A stretch of 31,156 nucleotides of DNA, taken from an uncultured Clostridia bacterium. GTDB taxonomy: Bacteria; Bacillota; Clostridia; Oscillospirales; Acutalibacteraceae. Under the pieces are notes generated by a model. It was not told the origin of the DNA. It did not search any database and saw nothing but the letters and a program-made list of their open reading frames with translations. Within the stretch, counting starts at the first letter, position 1. Each line of letters opens with the position of its first letter. The position numbers were made by a program, and so were the translations under genes. The stretch is from contig CANQIG010000002.1 in NCBI GenBank assembly GCA_947623765.1, positions 1 through 31,156 on the forward strand. The letters are read 5' to 3'. Shown here one piece after another: positions 25,951-31,156 of this stretch.

Positions 25951-26647
25951 CATTTTATGTTTTGGCACAGACCGGGGGCGTGTCTCGCGGACCGCGCTCC
26001 GAAAGCCTGCCGCGTCCCCGGGTCGCCCCATCCAAAAAGCGAGCGGTCCCCCCTCCGGCGGAACGTGGACCGGGCCCATCAGCGCCGGGACCGACGGCAT
26101 CCGCGAGCGGGAACAGGAAGGACGGCAAAACGCCACTTTCGTCGGGAACGTCCTGCTTTCATGCGCTAAAGTGTTTGCGGGTTCGCTTGCCCGGGTGCGG
26201 CGCGACGGCATGGAAAGATCGCGGCTGTTCGGCGGGAAAGTCGGAAACTGCGGAGAGCGGATTCGGTGCGCCGGATTTTCTCTCTGGTGTTTTTCGCGGC
26301 GCAACGGTTGCCGCTGTTCTTCGCCTGCCCGCAGGCGGGCGGCTGACTTTCAGAGGGTTACGTGTGCGGCGGGAAAGGCGCAAAGCCGCGAAGGACAGAT
26401 TCGGTGCTCCGGACTTCCTATGTTGGTGTTTTTCGCGGCGTGCCCGTTGCCGCAGTTCTTCGCCTGCCCGCAGGCGGGCGGTGTTCGCGAGGGTGGGCAT
26501 TTCGGGATGGCGGAAAATTGTTGCGGGAGTCATGGGGACGCGCGGTGCTTTAGCAACCCCGGACAGGAGTACGGCATCCGCAAGGGCGGGTGTTCCGGAA
26601 GATAGCGGGCTGGCGAGAGGTTTCGCCGGGCGGCGGGCTTGCGGGGG
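25951..26647. other. non-coding stretch made of degenerate repeats
   Basis: No gene is supported over about 700 bases. The stretch holds scattered fragments related to the end of the MFS gene and its flank: CCCATCAGCGCCGGGACCG at about 26078, GGCATCCGC at about 26097 and again at about 26574, and GGCTGGCGAGAGG at about 26609. Long open frames here are produced by the high GC content and the repeats. Confidence 0.7.
26259..26481. repeat. two-copy repeat, offset 139, ending in a GC palindrome
   Basis: About 85 bases occur twice (26259-26342 and 26398-26481): TTCGGTGC, then GTGTTTTTCGCGGCG, then GTTGCCGC, then GTTCTTCGCCTGCCC with the palindrome GCCTGCCCGCAGGC. The two copies differ at several positions, so the duplication is not recent. 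Confidence 0.75.
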
Positions 26648-26851
26648 TTAGGTGCGCGGGGCGGGGGCGGCGCGGGAGAGTCGGCGCAGGGCGCGGACGC
26701 CCGCGACGATCCCGAGGGGGAAGAGCACGCAGAAGAGCATCCCGGTCTTCAGCCCGAGCTGGTCGGGGGTGGCTGTTGGGAAGTGCTCTAGGAGCGCCGC
26801 GTTTTCGGAGACAGCGGCGGAGACCGCGCCCATCAGCGCGGGACCGGCGGC
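26648..26851 (-). pseudogene. decayed duplicate of the MFS gene 3' end
   Basis: These bases repeat 26943-27146, the last 67 codons and the stop of the MFS gene, at a constant offset of 295 with only a few substitutions. The flank downstream of the stop is also duplicated (26616-26647 versus 26912-26942). The copy has no start and joins unrelated sequence at 26852, so it is a gene fragment. Confidence 0.9.
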
Positions 26852-26942
26852 ATCCGCGAGGGCGGGCATTTCGGGATAGCGCAGACCGCGTCCATTAGCG
26901 CGGGGCTGGCGAGAGGTTCGTCGGGCGGCGGGCTTGCGGGGG

Positions 26943-28199
26943 TTAGGTGCGCGGGGCGGGGGCGGCGCGGGAGAGACGGCGCAGGGCGCGGACGCCCGCG
27001 ACGATCCCGAGGGGAAAGAGCACGCAGAAGAGCATCCCGGTCTTCAGCCCGAGCTGGTCGGGCGTGGCCGCGGGGAAGTGCTCTAGGAGCGCCGCGTTTT
27101 CGGAGACGGCGGCGGAGACCGCGCCCATCAGCGCGGGACCGGCGGCGCAGCCCACGTCCCCGAGGACGGCGAGCACGCCGAACATCGCCGTGCCGCCCTT
27201 CGGGTAGACCGCGGCGGTCAGGGAGAAGGTGCCGGGCCACATCAGGCTGACGGAAAGCCCGCAGAGCGCGCAGGAGAGGAGCGAGAGCACCGGGTTCTCG
27301 AACAGCGCCGCGCCGAGATAGCACAGCAGGCAGAGCGCGCCGCAGGCCGTGAGCGCTTTGAACAGGTTGATCTTCTCGCCGAAGACCCCGTAAAACGTGC
27401 GGCCCGTCCCCATGAGCACGGCGAAAAAGCACGGCCCGAGCAGGTCCCCGACGACCTTCGGCACGCCGAGCCCGCGCTCCGCGAAGAACGAGCTCCACTG
27501 GCTCATCGCGAGCTCGCTCGCGCCCGCGCAGAGCATCAGGACGAGCGCGATCAAAAAGACCTTCGACCGCGCCAGCGCGCGCAGGGGCGTCTTTTCGTTC
27601 TCCGGGACTGGCGGCATCAGCGGGACCTTCAGGAACCGGAACAGGTTGTAAAACGGCAGCATCGACCAGAGCATCGGGATGACGAACCACAGCCCCTCCC
27701 CGAGGACGCGCAGCAGGAGCGTCGTGAGGAGCACCACGCCGACCTGCCCCCAGCAGTAAAACGAATGGAGGAGGCTCATCGCGGCGGCCTTCGCCTCCCC
27801 GGGGCAGGACTCGACGATCGGGGAGATCAGCACCTCGATCATCCCGCCGCCAAAGCCGTTGATGACCGTCGCGAGGACGAGCCCGAAAAACGGCGCGGGC
27901 AGCACGCGCGGCAGGATGCCGAGGAGCGCGAGCCCGAGGAACGCCGCGCCGTGCGCCAGCACCGCCGACCGCCGCCAGCCGATGCGGTCCACGTACCGCA
28001 CGGCGACGACATCCGTCGCGACCTGCGTGACGAAGTTGCAGAGGATGAGCGCAGAGAGCTGCGCGTAGGAGACGCCCATCTCCCTCTGGAAGATCACAAA
28101 GAACAGCGGGGAGAGGTTGTTGACGATCCCCTGCGTGATATACCCGCGATAGCAGGCGAAGATGGTGCTTTGAAAGCGGTCTTTGGCGGTTTTTCGCAT
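26943..28199 (-). CDS. MFS transporter
   Basis: The 418-residue integral membrane protein has about twelve hydrophobic helices and the MFS loop between helices 2 and 3 (RYVDRIGWRRS), with a central cytoplasmic loop near residue 205. The N-terminus (RFQSTIFACYRGYITQGIVNNLSPLFF) is of the sugar/unknown-substrate MFS type common in Clostridia. The substrate is not known. ATG 28199 was chosen because GAGGGAG lies 8 bases upstream; the frame stays open further upstream but crosses the promoter. The end of the gene is duplicated downstream. Confidence 0.9.
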   Translation of the reverse strand: MRKTAKDRFQSTIFACYRGYITQGIVNNLSPLFFVIFQREMGVSYAQLSALILCNFVTQVATDVVAVRYVDRIGWRRSAVLAHGAAFLGLALLGILPRVLPAPFFGLVLATVINGFGGGMIEVLISPIVESCPGEAKAAAMSLLHSFYCWGQVGVVLLTTLLLRVLGEGLWFVIPMLWSMLPFYNLFRFLKVPLMPPVPENEKTPLRALARSKVFLIALVLMLCAGASELAMSQWSSFFAERGLGVPKVVGDLLGPCFFAVLMGTGRTFYGVFGEKINLFKALTACGALCLLCYLGAALFENPVLSLLSCALCGLSVSLMWPGTFSLTAAVYPKGGTAMFGVLAVLGDVGCAAGPALMGAVSAAVSENAALLEHFPAATPDQLGLKTGMLFCVLFPLGIVAGVRALRRLSRAAPAPRT

Positions 28200-28232
28200 A
28201 TCGGTTGCTCCCTCGAAACGGTGTCTTCCCCT

Positions 28233-28238
28233 ATTATA
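28233..28238 (-). promoter_or_regulatory. -10 element of the MFS promoter
   Basis: A perfect TATAAT on the minus strand, 33 bases before the MFS start. The -35 position 17 bases further up (TGGCAG) matches poorly, so an activator may be needed. Confidence 0.5.
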
Positions 28239-28303
28239 CAGCAGCGCGCCGTTTTCTGCCACACTTTTTTGAATGGGCGTGCGGGGCCAGGAGAAGCGGA
28301 CGG

Positions 28304-28332
28304 TAGATTTTTTCACATTTTCCCGGTATACT
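28304..28332 (+). promoter_or_regulatory. promoter of the 508-residue unknown gene
   Basis: -35 TAGATT (28304-28309), a 17-base spacer and -10 TATACT (28327-28332), ending 52 bases before the start codon. It is divergent from the MFS promoter. Confidence 0.6.
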
Positions 28333-28384
28333 TTCTGGGAAAGGAACGCGGCTGACAGGCCGCACGGAAAAAAAGGAGGAAACG

Positions 28385-29911
28385 ATGGACAGGACCTATG
28401 CAAAATTCCTGCGGCGCGGCATCGACCTTGCGCCGCTCGGCGCGGCGCGCCGGGAGGACAACGCGCCGTATTTCTGCACGCCGAAGGGCGCGTCTATTTT
28501 CGGCTGGGCGGGCGTGGACGGCATCCACTTCTGCTTCGTCCGGGGATTCGGCGGAACGGTCTTCGCCGTGAGCCCGATGGAACCGCCGGAATGCGTCCGG
28601 CCCGTGGCGCGGGACTTCGCGGATTTCCTGCGGCTGCTCCTCGCCTGCGGGGACACCGCGGCGCTGGAACAGGCGTGGATGTGGGACGAAGCGCAGTTCG
28701 ATGCTTTTCTGCGGGAAAACCCGCCCGCAGAGGAACAGAAAGCGGTGATGGCGGAGATCGCCGAAACGTTCGGCCTCACCCCGATGGAGCGGCCGTGGGC
28801 GTACATCAAAGCGCTGCAGGCTTCTTTCGACCTCAGTAAGATCCCATACACGGAAGACTACTATGATCTGGACATGAACCCCGCCGCGGAGCCGACGCCG
28901 CCGGAGTGGGAGGTCTACTTTGAGGGGAACTTCTGGGGGCACAGCGGCAGGGACCGCGCGGGGAAGGAGATCGCGCTCGGCAGGGAGTTCGACTGGGCCG
29001 GGCGGCACTGGGCGATCCCGGCGGCGTACAGCTGCGCCAAGGGGCTCGTGGTGGACTTCTGTATGCAGGTGGAACCGGAGGAGATCCGCGCCTTTCTGGA
29101 AAAGTGGAAGCTGTATCGCGAGGAGGACCCGATCGCGGACCTCACGCGGGAACAGCAGATCCGGATGGAGTGGGAAAACCCGCTCCTGCTGCGGTTCACG
29201 CCCGTGTTGGAGTTGAACGGAAGGCCGCTGCGGATGTCCCACGGGTGCAGCGTGAGCTTCAATCCCTGCGTGCCGGAGGGGGTCATCAACGAGCTCGAGG
29301 CCAAATGGGTCGTGGAGCACTACGGGCTGGACGCGTCGTTCGGGTGGGTCATCTCGCGGTACGCGTTCCCGTGGGGGAGCAGGCGGCGGCCCGATCTGAA
29401 AACGCTCGCTCTCGACATGGAGCGGCAGCCGGACCGACTGCCCGGGCCGCACTTCACGGCGCGGCGGGCGGGCGACGCTTTTTCGTTTGTGCACCCCGTC
29501 AGCGGGACGGCATACACGCTCACCGTGCGGGAGCTGGAACGCCGAACGCTCCCGGAGCGGGCATTCGGTTCGCGCGAATTCTTTTACCCGAGGCATACCG
29601 TCGCGATGAAGTACACGCTCACCCCGGAGACGGAGGAGGAGATCACGGTCTCGGACTGCACGGAGAGCGACCGGCCGCTGGCGATCGCGCCGCCGGACCC
29701 GATGCGCCCCGCCGCCGTGTCCGACGTCGCGGTGATCGGCGTCATCGGCGGCGCGGACGGCCCGACTGCGGTTTCCGTCTCGGGAAAACCGGAGGGGAAG
29801 CTGCGCGCGGCGTTCTCCGCGCTGCGCTTCGAGCCGGTGGAAGGCAACGTCGAGTGGCGCGTGGAGTTTCAGGTCCGGCGGGCGGAGGTGGGGCGGTTCA
29901 CGTTGCTCTGA
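28385..29911 (+). CDS. uncharacterised 508-residue protein with a GADGPT motif
   Basis: I do not recognise a domain for the main body. The protein is soluble, acidic and rich in Trp, Phe and Pro, with no signal peptide; AAGGAGG lies just before the ATG. Near the C-terminus, residues 450-463 read VIGVIGGADGPTAV, which closely resembles the conserved segment of the beta subunit of sodium-pumping decarboxylases (OadB/GcdB), yet no membrane helices surround it. The last 30 codons are duplicated downstream. It is transcribed alone between an MFS transporter and a sugar isomerase; no function is claimed. Confidence 0.85.
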   Translation: MDRTYAKFLRRGIDLAPLGAARREDNAPYFCTPKGASIFGWAGVDGIHFCFVRGFGGTVFAVSPMEPPECVRPVARDFADFLRLLLACGDTAALEQAWMWDEAQFDAFLRENPPAEEQKAVMAEIAETFGLTPMERPWAYIKALQASFDLSKIPYTEDYYDLDMNPAAEPTPPEWEVYFEGNFWGHSGRDRAGKEIALGREFDWAGRHWAIPAAYSCAKGLVVDFCMQVEPEEIRAFLEKWKLYREEDPIADLTREQQIRMEWENPLLLRFTPVLELNGRPLRMSHGCSVSFNPCVPEGVINELEAKWVVEHYGLDASFGWVISRYAFPWGSRRRPDLKTLALDMERQPDRLPGPHFTARRAGDAFSFVHPVSGTAYTLTVRELERRTLPERAFGSREFFYPRHTVAMKYTLTPETEEEITVSDCTESDRPLAIAPPDPMRPAAVSDVAVIGVIGGADGPTAVSVSGKPEGKLRAAFSALRFEPVEGNVEWRVEFQVRRAEVGRFTLL

Positions 29912-29960
29912 CGGGCGTTTTTTCGGAAAAGCCGCCGGGCGCGCATAACGCGGCCGGCGG

Positions 29961-30063
29961 TATTTTCTGCGCTGGGCTTTGAGCCGGAGGAGGGAGACGT
30001 CGAAGTGGCGCCGTGGAGTTTCAGGTCCGGCGGGCGGAGACGGGACGGTTCACGCTGCTCTGA
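29961..30063 (+). pseudogene. decayed duplicate of the unknown gene's 3' end
   Basis: The bases repeat about 29811-29911 of the upstream gene, including GTGGAGTTTCAGGTCCGGCG and the ending CTGCTCTGACGGGCG, at an offset of about 152. Substitutions and small indels break the frame (TCGAAGTGGCGCCGTGG versus TCGAGTGGCGCGTGG). Confidence 0.85.
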
Positions 30064-30118
30064 CGGGCGTTCTTTGCGTTGCACAGATGGGCGGCGTTGG
30101 TTTTTTCGGAAAAAGCTG

Positions 30119-30147
30119 TTGATTTTACAGGGGAAATATTGTAAAAT
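30119..30147 (+). promoter_or_regulatory. promoter of the sugar isomerase gene
   Basis: -35 TTGATT (30119-30124), a 17-base spacer and -10 TAAAAT (30142-30147). The -35 is the same hexamer as before glgB. Confidence 0.75.
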
Positions 30148-30203
30148 AAGAACAGACAAGCGGCCAGCGCCGCGGATGAATTCAACAAAGGAGTTGTTTC
30201 AGC

Positions 30204-31156
30204 ATGAAATTAGGCGTTCTCACCAACGTCGTCGGCTCCCGTCCGTTCGAGGAGGCCCTCAAGTATTTCCAGTCCATGGGCATCCAGATGATCGAGATCG
30301 GCTGCGGCGGGTATCCGGGCAAGGATCACTGCGACCCCGAAGTGCTGCTCCACGACGAGGAGAAGTACAAGGAGTGGTGCGCGCTCATCGAGAAGTACGG
30401 CATGGAGGTCAGCGCGTTCTCCTGCCACGGCAACCCGATCCACCCGAACAAGGAGATCGCGGCGGCCTTTGACCACGATATGCGCAACGCCGTCCTGATG
30501 GCGGAAAAATACGGCCTGCATCAGATCAACTGCTTCTCCGGCTGCCCGGGCGACAGCGAGACGAGCCAGTACCCGAACTGGGTCACCTGCCCGTGGCCGG
30601 ACGACTTTGGCAAGATCCTCGAGTACCAGTGGAAGGTTCTCATCGACTACTGGAAGGAATTCGTCGCGTTCGCGAAGGCGCACGGCGTCAACAAGATCGG
30701 CCTTGAGCTGCACCCGGGCTTCTGCGTCTACAACACCCAGACGCTGATGAAGCTCCGCGAGGCGGTCGGCCCGGAGATCGGCGCGAACTTCGACCCGTCC
30801 CACCTGATCTGGCAGGGCATGGACCCCGTCACGGTCATCCGCGAGATGGGCGACGCGATCTTCCACGTCCACGCGAAGGACACGCGCATCGACCAGCGCA
30901 ACACCGCCGTCAACGGCGTGCTCGACACGAAGACCTACGCGGACGAGATCCATCGCTCCTGGATCTTCCGTTCCGTCGGTTACGGCAACGACGAGCTTTA
31001 CTGGAAGGACATCGTCTCCGCGCTGCGCATGGTGGGCTATGACTATGTGATGTCCATCGAGCACGAGGACAGCCTCATGAGCCAGAACGAGGGCCTGCAG
31101 AAGGCCGTCGAGATGCTCAAGTCCGTCATCACCTTCGAGCCGAAGATGACCGAGCT
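30204..31156 (+). CDS. sugar phosphate isomerase/epimerase, TIM-barrel (3' end cut by window)
   Basis: 317 residues are visible and the frame is open at the window end. The fold is the AP-endonuclease-2/xylose-isomerase-like TIM barrel. Metal and substrate residues are in place: Glu168 in GLELHPGF, Asp197 and His200 in NFDPSHLIWQG, His223 in HVHAKD and Glu286 in SIEHED. Such enzymes interconvert keto- and aldo-sugars or their epimers, or act as inositol/sugar dehydratase relatives; the substrate is not shown. AAAGGAG precedes the ATG by 10 bases, and a good promoter lies further upstream, outside the duplicated tail of the previous gene. Confidence 0.93.
   Translation, partial: MKLGVLTNVVGSRPFEEALKYFQSMGIQMIEIGCGGYPGKDHCDPEVLLHDEEKYKEWCALIEKYGMEVSAFSCHGNPIHPNKEIAAAFDHDMRNAVLMAEKYGLHQINCFSGCPGDSETSQYPNWVTCPWPDDFGKILEYQWKVLIDYWKEFVAFAKAHGVNKIGLELHPGFCVYNTQTLMKLREAVGPEIGANFDPSHLIWQGMDPVTVIREMGDAIFHVHAKDTRIDQRNTAVNGVLDTKTYADEIHRSWIFRSVGYGNDELYWKDIVSALRMVGYDYVMSIEHEDSLMSQNEGLQKAVEMLKSVITFEPKMTE

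Noticed and set aside
25867..26651. Long frames of 100-256 residues downstream of the GH2 gene
   Set aside because: High-GC frames crossing a terminator and degenerate repeats; no ribosome binding site and no domain.
30005..30472. 155-residue plus-strand frame before the sugar isomerase
   Set aside because: It spans the decayed gene tail and the promoter and overlaps the isomerase in another frame.

Overview
The window looks like Clostridia (Oscillospiraceae/Ruminococcaceae-like). It carries a glgB-glgC-glgD-glgA glycogen operon containing the Firmicutes-specific, non-catalytic GlgD subunit, a YesM/YesN-type two-component system beside an Lpl/Ytc-type sugar ABC transporter, and strong AGGAGG-type ribosome binding sites. 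The taxonomic reading is an inference from gene content.

Region 1 (1-9280) is clearly more AT-rich than the rest. It is an oligosaccharide-uptake locus: an alpha/beta-hydrolase (carbohydrate-esterase-like) on the minus strand, then on the plus strand a sensor histidine kinase, an AraC-type response regulator, a solute-binding lipoprotein, a GH106-like glycoside hydrolase without a signal peptide, and two ABC permeases. No ATPase is present, so a shared one must be supplied from elsewhere. The logic appears to be: sense at the membrane, import the oligosaccharide, then hydrolyse and deacylate it inside the cell. A bidirectional terminator and an initiator tRNA-fMet gene (minus strand, 9489-9565) mark the border with region 2, and base composition changes there.

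Region 2 (9566-15978) is the GC-rich glycogen operon, with a clear promoter before glgB and a long bidirectional terminator after glgA. Region 3 (16001-19840, minus strand) holds a small hypothetical protein and a compact three-gene module: a VTC/CYTH-type polyphosphate polymerase domain protein, a DUF4956 membrane protein, and a large lipoprotein of the Cthe_2159/DUF4353 carbohydrate-binding type with a Gly/Met/Pro-rich tail.

Region 4 (19981-23100) has an acyltransferase-like gene and ychF, flanked on both sides by arrays of a multi-hairpin intergenic repeat. The arrays are in inverted, mirror-image order (A-A-B genes B-A-A), and their stems are preserved while the bases change. Region 5 (23169-25950) has an NYN-domain protein divergent from a GH2 glycosidase. 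Region 6 (25951-31156) has an MFS transporter (minus), a 508-residue protein of unknown function carrying a GADGPT motif, and a sugar phosphate isomerase/epimerase cut by the right edge. Both the MFS gene and the unknown gene have a decayed duplicate of their own 3' end lying directly downstream of the intact stop codon.

Most notable items: the mirror-image hairpin-repeat arrays, the repeated gene-tail duplications, the VTC-DUF4956-lipoprotein module, the compositional break at tRNA-fMet, and the GADGPT motif in a soluble protein.
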